Source of the DNA: JAXGMV01 sp040772085 | Lineage (GTDB): Bacteria; Chloroflexota; Anaerolineae; Anaerolineales; Anaerolineaceae | Direction: 5' to 3' | Length of the DNA stretch: 64,000 bases | Assembly (NCBI GenBank): GCA_040772085.1 | Contig: JAXGYU010000001.1 | Coordinates: forward strand, 558,001-622,000 | The notes under the pieces: generated by a model | Seen by the model: only the letters and a program-made list of their open reading frames with translations | What the model was told of the DNA's origin: nothing | Database searches by the model: none | Part shown: positions 34,128 to 43,351 of the stretch, piece after piece | How positions within the stretch are numbered: position 1 is the stretch's first letter | Layout: each line of letters opens with the position of its first letter | Program-made: the position numbers and the translations under genes

Positions 34128-34133
34128 ATTATA
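34128..34133 (-). promoter_or_regulatory. -10 box of methyltransferase gene
   Basis: Minus strand ATATAAT (TATAAT at 34133-34128) about 45 nt before the GTG start. It faces away from the arcC promoter 45 bp to the right; the two could share regulation. Confidence 0.45.
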
Positions 34134-34177
34134 TCCATAGTCTACACATTAATAATCATTCCAATCAGGATTTCTTA

Positions 34178-34183
34178 TATAAT
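34178..34183 (+). promoter_or_regulatory. -10 box of carbamate kinase gene
   Basis: TATATAAT stretch with TATAAT at 34178-34183, ~38 nt upstream of the start; the leader holds AAGGAGC as ribosome site. No consensus -35. Confidence 0.5.
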
Positions 34184-34220
34184 TCATACTTACCTGATTT
34201 TTCCTCTAAGGAGCAAGAGT

Positions 34221-35174
34221 ATGCATTCAAAAACAGCAGTAGTAGCAATTGGCGGTAACTCGCTGATCAAAGATAAGGACCACGCGTCGGTAGAAGATCA
34301 ATATCAGGCTGCAAAGGAGACGACCCGTCATATCGCCGACATGATTCAGGATGGTTGGCATGTCGCGATTGGTCATGGCAATGGGCCCCAGGTCGGTTTC
34401 ATTTTGCGGCAATCAGAGCTTGCTCATCGCGTTGACAACATGCATGAAGTGCCGCTTGACGTTTGTGGGGCTGAATCTCAAGGCATGATCGGTTACATGC
34501 TGCAACAAAATCTGCAAAACATCTTGTTCCAACGAAAAATTAACCAAAACGTAGTCACGCTGATTACTCAAGTTCTAGTTGATCCCAAGGATCCAGCATT
34601 TTCACATCCTTCCAAACCTATTGGCAGTTTCATGGATGAGGAAGAAGCCTTGCGACGGCAACGCGATTTTGGCTGGTCCGTCATTGAGGACGCCGGCCGC
34701 GGTTGGCGCCGGGTGGTTGCCTCACCGACGCCCATCGAGGTGGTTGAACTGGACTCGATCAAACAATTGGTAGAGATGGGCATTATTGTCATTACCGTCG
34801 GCGGCGGCGGTATCCCGGTCTGGGATGATGGCAGCGGTGACTATCAGGGCATAGCTGCGGTCATAGATAAAGATCTGGCGAGTAGCCTACTGGCGGTGTC
34901 AATCCAAGCCGACTTATTTCTGATCTCGACTGCCGTAGAAAAAATTGCATTACACTTTGGTAGTGCGGACCAAGTATTCCTCGACCATATGAGTCTGACT
35001 GAAGCTAAGAAGCACTTACAGGAGGGCATCCATTTCGCGTCTGGCTCAATGGCGCCTAAAATTAAAGCAATCATCAACTATCTTGAAAACGGAGGCAAGC
35101 GGGCAATTGTCACCAATCCCGAAAATATTGGCAGGGCTCTGCGCGGTGAAACCGGAACAGTGATAGAGCATTAA
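34221..35174 (+). CDS. arcC: Carbamate kinase
   Basis: Transfers phosphate between carbamoyl phosphate and ADP, usually making ATP in fermentation of arginine, agmatine, purines or related compounds. Amino acid kinase fold with VVAIGGNSLI at the N-terminus, GHGNGPQVG, and the nucleotide-site VGGGGIPV and AVIDKDLASSLLA motifs. 317 aa is normal. No ornithine or other carbamoyltransferase and no arginine deiminase is nearby; the next gene, 23 nt downstream, is a PLP enzyme, which suggests a carbamoyl-linked amino acid pathway of unknown substrate. Confidence 0.93.
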   Translation: MHSKTAVVAIGGNSLIKDKDHASVEDQYQAAKETTRHIADMIQDGWHVAIGHGNGPQVGFILRQSELAHRVDNMHEVPLDVCGAESQGMIGYMLQQNLQNILFQRKINQNVVTLITQVLVDPKDPAFSHPSKPIGSFMDEEEALRRQRDFGWSVIEDAGRGWRRVVASPTPIEVVELDSIKQLVEMGIIVITVGGGGIPVWDDGSGDYQGIAAVIDKDLASSLLAVSIQADLFLISTAVEKIALHFGSADQVFLDHMSLTEAKKHLQEGIHFASGSMAPKIKAIINYLENGGKRAIVTNPENIGRALRGETGTVIEH

Positions 35175-35197
35175 ATTTAGAGTATTCTGGAGCTGAG

Positions 35198-36661
35198 ATG
35201 ACCAAGATCAACCTTGAGATCAAACCGGAAGTCTTGAAGCATAATGTCGATCGAGCGCGTGAGCGGGGGATTATTTATCCCACGTTCAGCCAACAGAAAA
35301 ATCCTGAACTTGTGCCAGAAAACATTAAATCCCGTTTGAGTTCGATTGGACTTTGGGATGTCCATCCGTTGAACATGTTCCGTGTAAGCTGGAAAAACGA
35401 ACCGGTCGCTCATGGCGGTGGCTATGGACCGGTCAATTTCATAGAACTACCTTCTGCCTTGACCGGTGTGGACGCACGCATCGTCGCGCTGGTGGGCAAA
35501 TGGTTTCCGACTGGTGCGCATAAGGTCGGCGCGTCTTCCGCGTGCCTGGTCCCGAGGTTGGTGACAGGTCAGTTTGACGCGGCAGAAGAAAAAGCGGTCT
35601 GGCCGTCGACAGGCAATTACTGCCGCGGCGGCTCGTACATCTCATCGCTGCTGGGCTGCGAATCAATCGCGATCCTGCCGGAAGGCATGAGCAAGGAACG
35701 CTTTGCCTGGCTGAAAACGGTCGCCGGTGAAATCATCGCGACACCGGGAACCGAATCAAATGTAAAAGAGATCTACGACAAATGCGCGGAATTGCGGCAG
35801 TCGAATGAGCCGCTGGTCATCTTCAATCAATTTGACGAGTTTGGCAACTATCTGTGGCATTACGACGTCACCGGTCATGCCATGGAAGAGGTCATCCGGA
35901 CGCTGATGCAACCTGGCGACCGTTTTGCTGGTCTGGCGCTTACGACCGGTTCTGCCGGCACCATTGCCTCCGGTGATTACCTGAAACAGGTATTCCCGAC
36001 ATCGAAGATCGTCGCCAGCGAAGCGCTGCAATGTCCGACGCTGCTTGAAAATGGCTTCGGCGCGCATCGAATCGAGGGTATTGGTGACAAACACATCCCA
36101 TGGATCCATAATGTCCGCAACACCGATTTCGTAACGGCTATTGACGATACCGCGGTGACCCAGCTTTCGCGCCTCTTCAACGAGGAGTCCGGTCAGGAAT
36201 TTCTATACAAGCATGGATTACCGGAGCAAACCGTTCTGAACCTGCCGTTGATGGGGTTTTCCGGTATCGCTAACATGCTCTCGGCTATCAAATTCGCGAA
36301 GTATTACGAACTCGACAGCCATGACATCGTCATGACGGTGCTGACCGACTCGATGCAGCTCTATGGCAGCAGGATCGAAGAATATCGCGAGGAGTACGGC
36401 AAGTTCGACGACGCCAGAGCGGCATCCGTTTATAGCCGCTATCTGATGGGTGAGCGCACCGACAACCTGCTTGAACTCTCCTTTGTTGAGAAACGTCGCA
36501 TCCACAACCTGAAGTACTACACCTGGGTTGAGCAACAGGGCAAGACTTTCGAAGAAATACGTGCCCAATGGTACGATCCCGATTACTGGACTGAAATTCA
36601 GGGGCAGCTGCCCGAAATTGAGAAGTTGATCGTTGACTTCAATGCGATGGTAAGCGCGTAG
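35198..36661 (+). CDS. PLP-dependent enzyme, tryptophan-synthase-beta fold
   Basis: Fold-type II PLP enzyme of 487 aa. The likely cofactor lysine is in PTGAHKVGAS, and the phosphate-binding/substrate loops STGNYCRGGSY and TTGSAGTIASG are present. It is longer than cysteine synthase, threonine deaminase or diaminopropionate ammonia-lyase (about 300-420 aa), with an N-terminal ~70-residue extension and a long acidic C-terminus. The reaction (beta-elimination or replacement) cannot be named. Pairing with carbamate kinase is the best clue. TTG/ATG alternatives are absent; ATG follows GGAGCTGAG. Confidence 0.8.
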   Translation: MTKINLEIKPEVLKHNVDRARERGIIYPTFSQQKNPELVPENIKSRLSSIGLWDVHPLNMFRVSWKNEPVAHGGGYGPVNFIELPSALTGVDARIVALVGKWFPTGAHKVGASSACLVPRLVTGQFDAAEEKAVWPSTGNYCRGGSYISSLLGCESIAILPEGMSKERFAWLKTVAGEIIATPGTESNVKEIYDKCAELRQSNEPLVIFNQFDEFGNYLWHYDVTGHAMEEVIRTLMQPGDRFAGLALTTGSAGTIASGDYLKQVFPTSKIVASEALQCPTLLENGFGAHRIEGIGDKHIPWIHNVRNTDFVTAIDDTAVTQLSRLFNEESGQEFLYKHGLPEQTVLNLPLMGFSGIANMLSAIKFAKYYELDSHDIVMTVLTDSMQLYGSRIEEYREEYGKFDDARAASVYSRYLMGERTDNLLELSFVEKRRIHNLKYYTWVEQQGKTFEEIRAQWYDPDYWTEIQGQLPEIEKLIVDFNAMVSA

Positions 36662-36664
36662 GAA

Positions 36665-37861
36665 ATGTCACTACTTGCTCAAAATTCGGCAGGGGACGGC
36701 ATTAAGCGAAGTCTCCTGCCGGCTTTTTCTAGCGGATTGATTGCAGCGGCGATCAACCTGCCGATGCTGTACACCAAGATATTCCTGCATCGGCTAAACG
36801 ACTATCACCTGCATATCGGACAAGTGCGAACCATGGCAGAGGGCAGCCTGCTGCCGGCATTCGTCCGCGCCCGACCGTTCTGGCACTACGTTGTATTGAA
36901 ATTCTCCAACCTCAGCGGATTGTCTTTCGAATGGTCGGCACTCATTGTTGGCGGTTTGGCCGCTTTTGTGACCGCCGCAGCACTGGCTGTTTTTATTCAG
37001 CTTGTCGTCTGCAGGTCGTATGGCGGAATAAGAGAGCAGATCCTCACAGTCATCGCAGCCGTCGGCCTGATGCTGGTCGCGCCGCTGGCTCTGTATCAGC
37101 CGGTAGATGGATTCTATTACCTCGGATACATAGGCGTGAGCAACTATCACAACGCGACTATCAATTTTCTGAAGCCATTTGTCGCCATTCAGATGCTGTT
37201 GCTCTATCCGTATGTCCAGAGCAAGCGAGCCAGCCTGGGGCTCACATTGGCTGCTGCCCTGGTCACGGTTGTCTCAGCTTCTGTCAAGCCAAATTTTCTG
37301 ATCTGTCTGCTGCCGGCATTAGTTCTTCTAACATTGTACGACTTCTCTCAAAAACGATTTGTGGATTACCGCTACCTGGCACTGGGCTATGTCCTGCCTG
37401 GAATCCTAATCATCGCGGTGCAATTCATCATCACTTATCGTTCAGGTGAAGCCGGTATGGTGGTCATGCCATTCGCCGTCATGCAGAGCTTATCCGGTAA
37501 TTTGCTGGGTAAATTCGTGCTCTCAATCATCTTCCCACTGATTGTGACTGCCGTGCTATATCGAGAAGCAATCAAGGATAGGCTGGTCTGGTTGGGGTGG
37601 CTGGTTTTCGGCGCTGGCGCTGCTTACACCTACCTGTTGGCTGAGACTGGTGATCGCTTCAGCCACGCGAATTTTGGCTGGAGCGGGGAAATCTCGCTGT
37701 TCTTCCTGTTCGCGACCACACTCGTCTTCGCCATGCGCGTGATGAGAGAGAGGACAGAATATCGAAAGTGGCAGCCTATTCTGATCCTGGCCTTCCTCGC
37801 GCACGTCGCAGCGGGCATCGCTTACTATGTGCATCTATTGCGTGTGGACACTTTTCACTAG
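36665..37861 (+). CDS. Polytopic membrane protein, GT-C-like
   Basis: 398 aa with about ten hydrophobic spans. The first outer loop (HRLNDYHLHIGQVRTMAEG) has the Asp-rich look of GT-C type glycosyltransferases, which use lipid-linked sugars, but the similarity is only in outline. It starts 3 nt after the PLP enzyme gene, with only a weak GTAAGCG-type sequence upstream, so coupling is likely. Function unknown. Confidence 0.6.
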   Translation: MSLLAQNSAGDGIKRSLLPAFSSGLIAAAINLPMLYTKIFLHRLNDYHLHIGQVRTMAEGSLLPAFVRARPFWHYVVLKFSNLSGLSFEWSALIVGGLAAFVTAAALAVFIQLVVCRSYGGIREQILTVIAAVGLMLVAPLALYQPVDGFYYLGYIGVSNYHNATINFLKPFVAIQMLLLYPYVQSKRASLGLTLAAALVTVVSASVKPNFLICLLPALVLLTLYDFSQKRFVDYRYLALGYVLPGILIIAVQFIITYRSGEAGMVVMPFAVMQSLSGNLLGKFVLSIIFPLIVTAVLYREAIKDRLVWLGWLVFGAGAAYTYLLAETGDRFSHANFGWSGEISLFFLFATTLVFAMRVMRERTEYRKWQPILILAFLAHVAAGIAYYVHLLRVDTFH

Positions 37862-37889
37862 CTGCCAGGACTGTTTTTCCGTGGATGGT

Positions 37890-37895
37890 TATAAT
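37890..37895 (+). promoter_or_regulatory. -10 box, leaderless mutL
   Basis: TATAAT ends 7 nt before ATG 37903, so the transcript should begin on or next to the start codon. No Shine-Dalgarno sequence is present. Confidence 0.6.
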
Positions 37896-37902
37896 TTGAC
37901 CT

Positions 37903-39657
37903 ATGTCAGACCAAAAAATCACCATTCTAGCTGATGAAGTCGCGTCACAGATTGCTGCCGGCGAAGTCGTAGAACGGCCAGCCTCGGTCGTGAAAGAGCT
38001 GCTGGAGAACGCCATTGACGCCGGTGCGACGACGATTGATATCAAGGTTGTCGAAGCCGGCAGACGAGAGATTTCCGTGACTGACAATGGGCTTGGGATT
38101 CCCTACGATCAGCTTGAGCTGGCTGCTGCCAGGCACGCCACCAGCAAGCTGCGTGACGCTGACGATTTATTCCGGGTAGAAACCCTGGGTTTCCGCGGCG
38201 AGGCGCTGGCTTCGATCGGATCGGTTGCACGCATGGAAATCACCTCGCAGGCGCACGATGCAACCGCTGGCGGACGGCTCTCGGTAGAAGCAGGCGTCAC
38301 TTCAGCGCGGAGAAGACTGGCGGCGAACAACGGTACAGCAATAACAGTGCGTGAGCTTTTCTACAATGTGCCGGCGCGCCTCAAGTTTCTAAAGACTGAC
38401 ATGACCGAGAAAAAGCAGATCGATACGCTCGTCAGCCGCTACGCGATTGCTTATCCGGGAATCCGGTTCAGCCTGACGCAGGATGGCAACCAGAGTTTTC
38501 TGACACCCGGCAACGGTGACCGGCGTGAGGCAGTCAGCGCGATTTATGGCGTAGATCTCGCCAAACAACTGCTGGAAGTCATTTTCACGGACCACGACAT
38601 ACGCATCACCGGATTTATCTCCCCGACCTCCATCACCCGTGCCAACCGGCGCGAGATGAACTTCTTTGTCAATGGGCGCTGGATTCAGGACAGCTCGCTG
38701 TCAGCAGCGGTCAATCAGGCATACCAGAATATGCTCATGGTGGGGCGTTACCCGCTTTGCTTCCTGTTCATCGAACTCGAACCATCGCAGGTCGATGTGA
38801 ACGTTCATCCAGCCAAGGCGGAGGTGCGTTTCAATGCTCCCGACAGAGTATTCGCGGCATTGCAACGAGCAGTCCGCCGTGTGCTGCTGGCGGTAACACC
38901 TGTCACGGAATTACACGCTCAGCACTGGCAAAGCCCATATCTCGGACAACATCGAATTGATCCAGCCTGGGATATGGCAAAGGATAATCGGGAAACCAGC
39001 GTGCCGCCTGATGCCCAACCTTCCCCCTGGGAGGCTGGAGATTCAACCTCACCGGCACCATTAACTGGGATGAAAATGCCATTATTGCGTGTAGTCGGGC
39101 AGGTTGGCGCGGCATATCTGATCGCCGAGGCGCCGGATGGCTTGTATCTGATCGATCAACATGCGGCACACGAGCGGATTCTGTTCGAAAAAATGCTCAG
39201 CTCATCAGCTCCCGAACAGGCAGGTCAAATTCTGTTGACGCCTGTCACCGTTGACTTGCCGCCGCAACAGGCGCGGCTACTGTCAGGTCAGCTTGAGGCT
39301 CTAAATGATCTGGGTTTTCAGATCGTGGAGTTTGGACCGAACAGTTTTCAAGTGCGGGTCATTCCCGCCCAGCTTGCCGGCGGTGATCCGGCGGAGCTGG
39401 TTCACGTGGTCGTCAACGACTTCGAAGAGGATGAATCTCCGTTGGCTGGTTCGCAGCGGGAGCGGCTGATCGGACGCATATGCAAGCGGGCTGCGATCAA
39501 GGCAGGCAAAGTCCTGGACTTACGAGAACAGACCCAACTGCTTGCCGACCTGGAAACCTGCGAGAATCCGCGTCATTGCCCGCATGGGCGGCCGACCATG
39601 ATCCACCTCTCGGTGGACATGCTCGAGCGGCAATTCGGCCGGCGCGGCGCGCGCTGA
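37903..39657 (+). CDS. mutL: DNA mismatch repair protein MutL
   Basis: Couples mismatch recognition by MutS to strand cleavage. The GHKL ATPase motifs ENAIDAGATTIDI, DNGLGI and GFRGEALASI are in the N-terminal half. The C-terminal half has the endonuclease metal site DQHAAHERILFE (matching DQHA-x2-E-x4-E) and CPHGRP, so this is a nicking MutL as in bacteria without MutH. 584 aa is normal. No mutS is in the window. Confidence 0.95.
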   Translation: MSDQKITILADEVASQIAAGEVVERPASVVKELLENAIDAGATTIDIKVVEAGRREISVTDNGLGIPYDQLELAAARHATSKLRDADDLFRVETLGFRGEALASIGSVARMEITSQAHDATAGGRLSVEAGVTSARRRLAANNGTAITVRELFYNVPARLKFLKTDMTEKKQIDTLVSRYAIAYPGIRFSLTQDGNQSFLTPGNGDRREAVSAIYGVDLAKQLLEVIFTDHDIRITGFISPTSITRANRREMNFFVNGRWIQDSSLSAAVNQAYQNMLMVGRYPLCFLFIELEPSQVDVNVHPAKAEVRFNAPDRVFAALQRAVRRVLLAVTPVTELHAQHWQSPYLGQHRIDPAWDMAKDNRETSVPPDAQPSPWEAGDSTSPAPLTGMKMPLLRVVGQVGAAYLIAEAPDGLYLIDQHAAHERILFEKMLSSSAPEQAGQILLTPVTVDLPPQQARLLSGQLEALNDLGFQIVEFGPNSFQVRVIPAQLAGGDPAELVHVVVNDFEEDESPLAGSQRERLIGRICKRAAIKAGKVLDLREQTQLLADLETCENPRHCPHGRPTMIHLSVDMLERQFGRRGAR

Positions 39658-39659
39658 AC

Positions 39660-40790
39660 TCAACTGATTTGTTCGCGGATATGACCAGCCAGCTTACCGA
39701 ATGCCTGGGCAATTTCAGAATTCGGGTACGCGACCGTAATGGGAGTGTGCGTCAACGAAGATTGCAAAGTCAGGTTTGGTGAAGCGGGGATAACGCAGGC
39801 AAGCTCGGAATTCAACTGGTCGAGGATTTTATGCTGGGGGAACAATCCCTCATTCCAGCCATGGTTATAGAGCACCACATGGCTGTTCTTGCCCCGCAAC
39901 TCTTCGCGTTTCGAGAAATAATCCAGCAACTGCCGTGATTTATGCACGATCAGCGGGTTGGGTTTGACACAGACATAAAATTCATGCACATACTGGAATA
40001 GCTGTTTGTACTGGTCGGACAGGTTGAGACCAAAATCAACCACTGTCACCGGCGCCAGTTTCTGGGCGGCATCAACCAATCCGGAGCAATTCATCTGCTC
40101 ATCCAGCGCCTGATCGGTCGCCAGGTCAGAGCGGGAAAGCAGCATGTTGATGCCATAATTCGATTTGACCTGGATTTCCTGCAGCAGTGCTGGGGTGATC
40201 TGGGATGATTCAAGGTTGAGGATTTCTTCGATCGAAGAAAAATTGTTCAGCCCCAGGTCAATATGCAGGCTGCCATTCCCTGGTTTAAGTTCGAGCAGGG
40301 TCAGTGGTGTGTTCTGCATCCGGCTGAGCATGATGCTGGTATTCAACGCAATCACAGACGCGCTGTAGCCATTATCGACTGAGATGAATCCGATGACAGA
40401 GTTTTCACTTGTTTTCTTGCGTGATTTCTTTGCCTTGCTTATCAACGCCTTGATGCGGGTCACCAGTTCGGTCGGATGGACCGGCTTGGTCAGATAGTCA
40501 TCATAATGTCGCGGACCAGGTGTCAGGGGAGCCGGCTTGCCGGTAAAGATCAGGATTGGCAAACTGCCGCATTTTTCGCTTTCCTTGAGCTGTCTGGCGG
40601 TTTCAAACCCATCCTGATGCGGCATGACCAGGTCGAGGATGATGGCGTCCGGCAGAATTCGTTCCGCTATCGCCAGCGCTTCGACGCCGTTGGCAGCGGT
40701 AAAAATCTCGAAACCCTCACGTTTGAGCAACATGCTCACGAGACGCAGGGTTTCGGGTTCATCATCAACGAATAAGACGCGTTGGTTCAT
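39660..40790 (-). CDS. Receiver domain plus degenerate MinD/CpaE-like domain
   Basis: 376 aa. Residues 1-120 are a CheY-like receiver: acidic pair in VLFVDDEPE, phosphoacceptor Asp in AIILDLVMPH, and Lys in DDYLTKPVHP. Residues ~140-376 align in outline with the MinD/ParA fold of CpaE/TadZ pilus proteins: GFISVDNGYSASVIALN stands where Walker A should be, followed by LLELKPGNGSLHIDLGL and VTVVDFGLNLSDQ. The Walker A glycines, lysine and Thr are lost, so ATP hydrolysis is unlikely. Probably a localisation or assembly factor; no tad/pil genes are near. Confidence 0.7.
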   Translation of the reverse strand: MNQRVLFVDDEPETLRLVSMLLKREGFEIFTAANGVEALAIAERILPDAIILDLVMPHQDGFETARQLKESEKCGSLPILIFTGKPAPLTPGPRHYDDYLTKPVHPTELVTRIKALISKAKKSRKKTSENSVIGFISVDNGYSASVIALNTSIMLSRMQNTPLTLLELKPGNGSLHIDLGLNNFSSIEEILNLESSQITPALLQEIQVKSNYGINMLLSRSDLATDQALDEQMNCSGLVDAAQKLAPVTVVDFGLNLSDQYKQLFQYVHEFYVCVKPNPLIVHKSRQLLDYFSKREELRGKNSHVVLYNHGWNEGLFPQHKILDQLNSELACVIPASPNLTLQSSLTHTPITVAYPNSEIAQAFGKLAGHIREQIS

Positions 40791-40909
40791 CCTGGTCCAA
40801 CCTTAAGAGATTTTTCAGGCTGACCTTAACAATTCAAAAGTCGAATGTTAACTTTTTCAGCGCATGAGGAAGCTAATTATAATAGCGGAACGCCCAGAGA
40901 GCAAAACTG

Positions 40910-40915
40910 TATAAT
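40910..40915 (+). promoter_or_regulatory. -10 box, leaderless tilS
   Basis: TATAAT is followed by 6 nt (CAGAAC) and then ATG 40922. No ribosome site is present. Confidence 0.6.
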
Positions 40916-40921
40916 CAGAAC

Positions 40922-42355
40922 ATGACATCGCTTTTAGACCGCTTCTCAAAATCCCTGGATCAACTTCTGACCGATGTGCCGGATGCTCCAATTTTGCTGG
41001 CTGTGTCCGGCGGGGCGGATAGCATGGTGATGCTCGACCTCTTCTCTCGATGCAGGCGGAATATCACCGTTGCCCATTTTGATCATCACATCCGGGAAAA
41101 AAGCGCTGCGGATGCCTTGCGCGTGGCGCAGCGTTGCGCTGAGTTAGGGATCCCGTTCACACCCGGCGAGGCGGATGTTCCGGCTTACGCTCGCCAACAG
41201 CAAAAGACGCTGGAAGACGCGGCTCGCATCCTGCGTTATGAATTTTTGACCAAGGCTGCTGAGAGGCTGGGCGCTACAGTGATTGCGACAGCGCACACGG
41301 CGGATGATCAGGCTGAAACGGTCCTGATGCACCTACTGCGGGGGAGCGGCGTTCAGGGGATTGCCGGCATGCCTGCGAGCGCGCGATTGGAAGGATACGC
41401 GGGTGTGGCACTCGTCTTGATCAGACCCATGCTGAGTTTCTGGCGCGCGGAAATCGAGCAATACCTTGCCGAAAACAATCTGACTCATTGTGAGGATGAA
41501 ACGAATCTCTTGACGGAGCATTTTCGCAATCGAATTCGCCTGGAGCTGATTCCAGAGCTTGAAACCTATAATCCGCAGGTCAAAACCGCGCTCGTACAGC
41601 TCGCGTCCATTGCCCAGGCTGAGCGGCAGTATATCTCCCGGCAGTCTGACATCGCGGCAGCAAGGATAGACCTGAAAGAGGAGGGTGACATCCCGATCTT
41701 TGACCGGGTTCAATTCATCGCGCAGGATGGATTCCTCCAGAGTGAGTTGCTGCTGATGATGTTAAGGGCGTTGCCGGGTCAGGTTGATTATGACCGGCAC
41801 TTGCTCGACAACATCACGCATCTGCTCACCAGGCCGGCGAAACCAGGTCAGCAGACCTGGATACTTCAAAAAGATTTGTGGCTGCAGGTGGATGGCAAAA
41901 TAGCACGGCTTAGCACCTCCCGGCCTGCTATAGACAGGAGTGATTACCCGGTCTGGAAGCAAGCTGATGTCCAGCCTTTGCTGGAGGGTCTCCCGCTGTT
42001 TCTGACTAACGGATTTCAGCTAAAAATCGAACCTGCCGAGACTATGGAAGATGTTCTGTTTACGAATCCGGATCAAGCCTGGCTGGATATGGAGCAGTTT
42101 CGCGCGCAGCTATTGGTCAGGACGCCCGATCCGGGTGATCGTTTTCAGCCATTGGGAATGACCGAGGGCTCACAGAAACTCTCAGACTTTTTTACCAATC
42201 GGAAGGTGCCGGCACACTATCGCGCAACCTACCCGCTGGTCGTCGATGGAGATCAGATCGTCTGGGTACCGGGACTGCAGATTGCCGAGCGTTACAAAAT
42301 AAAAACCACCACTACCAAGGCAGTGGTGGTCACTCTGATTCGACCTGAAACCTAA
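40922..42355 (+). CDS. tilS: tRNA(Ile)-lysidine synthase
   Basis: Modifies C34 of tRNA-Ile(CAU) to lysidine so it reads AUA. The PP-loop SGGADS lies at residues 29-34 (ILLAVSGGADSMVML) and the helix ATAHTADDQAETVLM with the LLRGSGVQGIAGMP loop follows. The C-terminal substrate-binding domain (KLSDFFTNRKVPAHYR) is complete. 477 aa, normal. Its last 4 nt overlap the end of the convergent recombinase-like gene. Confidence 0.93.
   Translation: MTSLLDRFSKSLDQLLTDVPDAPILLAVSGGADSMVMLDLFSRCRRNITVAHFDHHIREKSAADALRVAQRCAELGIPFTPGEADVPAYARQQQKTLEDAARILRYEFLTKAAERLGATVIATAHTADDQAETVLMHLLRGSGVQGIAGMPASARLEGYAGVALVLIRPMLSFWRAEIEQYLAENNLTHCEDETNLLTEHFRNRIRLELIPELETYNPQVKTALVQLASIAQAERQYISRQSDIAAARIDLKEEGDIPIFDRVQFIAQDGFLQSELLLMMLRALPGQVDYDRHLLDNITHLLTRPAKPGQQTWILQKDLWLQVDGKIARLSTSRPAIDRSDYPVWKQADVQPLLEGLPLFLTNGFQLKIEPAETMEDVLFTNPDQAWLDMEQFRAQLLVRTPDPGDRFQPLGMTEGSQKLSDFFTNRKVPAHYRATYPLVVDGDQIVWVPGLQIAERYKIKTTTTKAVVVTLIRPET
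42297..42330 (-). terminator. Minus-strand terminator inside tilS 3' end
   Basis: On the minus strand a perfect 9-bp stem (ACCACCACT/AGTGGTGGT, 42330-42322 with 42313-42305) is followed by a U-rich run across 42305-42297. It would end the recombinase-like transcript ~22 nt past its stop, while the same bases encode Thr-rich and Val-rich residues of TilS. Confidence 0.65.
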
Positions 42356-43254
42356 TATTTATCTGCCAGCAGGCGTAATTTGTTGCTTACCTCGCGCCAC
42401 TGGATCTTTGAGATGCCGAGCTTCTGCCTGATCAGATCATGATCCATCCCGGTATTCCAGTCGGAGACAGCGCATGTCCAGCGGCATGTGTCGAAAGACA
42501 GCCGCTTATCGATGGCCGCTTTCTCAGCAACATCTTCGAGTAAATACTCGAGCTGACGAGCGGACCAGCGAAACAACTTATCCTGGGGTTGGTATTGCGC
42601 AAGATACTCGTTCAGGCTGGCAACCCACTCATCAGAAACGCTGATCTTGCGCTCTTTATAGCGAGACGACGCCGTTGTGTAGCGTATAAATATGTATGGC
42701 TCATCTGTATCCTCAACCGCAAGATGGTTCAGGTCAATACCGCGGCATTCACTCTTCTTGATTCCGGTTTCCAGTAAAAGCAGCAGGAGGGCGTGATGAC
42801 GCGTATCGGGTTTCTTCGCTGATTTGAAGGTTTTAGCCGCTTCCAAAACAGCTTCTTTTTCCTCGCGGGTTAGCACTGCAGGCAATGGGCTCTGGACAGT
42901 TCTCTGCACCAGTTTCTCAGCGGGATCAGCCAGGATAACGCCGCTACCGTTTAGCCATTTAAAGAACGATTTCAGCGTGGTGATCCGACGCGCCAGGCTT
43001 TTGGGGCTGCATGGGACGCCGCGGCCGTGCTGCAGCCAGTTGAGGAAATTGTTCAGGTCATTGGTCGTGATTGAACCCAGGGTTTGATCAGGAGGCAGAT
43101 AATTGATCAGCAAATTCATGTCGCCGAGGAACGCCATAATAGTAAATTTGGACCGGCCTTGATCTTTCATGTACCGCTTCCAATTTTTATGTGCTTGCGT
43201 GAGCAAACTATTAGACGTTAAAGGGGCGGGTGAATCTTCTGGATTATCAGACAT
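42352..43254 (-). CDS. Tyrosine-recombinase homologue lacking catalytic residues
   Basis: About 300 aa with an N-terminal SAM-like core-binding domain (~20-115) and a C-terminal integrase-like domain. The first catalytic Arg of TGLRxSE is Lys here (LLLETGIKKSECRGI), the H-x-x-R box is degenerate (SFDTCRWTCAV), and the LGHSS-Tyr region reads LGISKIQWREVSNKL with no nucleophilic Tyr in place. It therefore looks like a non-catalytic, possibly domesticated DNA-binding descendant of Xer/integrase proteins. The ATG at 43254 or 43257 fits GGAGAAGC. No mobile element ends are seen nearby. Confidence 0.7.
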   Translation of the reverse strand: MSDNPEDSPAPLTSNSLLTQAHKNWKRYMKDQGRSKFTIMAFLGDMNLLINYLPPDQTLGSITTNDLNNFLNWLQHGRGVPCSPKSLARRITTLKSFFKWLNGSGVILADPAEKLVQRTVQSPLPAVLTREEKEAVLEAAKTFKSAKKPDTRHHALLLLLLETGIKKSECRGIDLNHLAVEDTDEPYIFIRYTTASSRYKERKISVSDEWVASLNEYLAQYQPQDKLFRWSARQLEYLLEDVAEKAAIDKRLSFDTCRWTCAVSDWNTGMDHDLIRQKLGISKIQWREVSNKLRLLADKY

Positions 43255-43351
43255 CATGCTTCTCCAATGTTATAAAGGGTGGGAGTTCGTATAGCTAATT
43301 ATTCTAAGGCAATCTGGATTTTTCGTCAATGCCGGCGGCTTGATTGGACAA

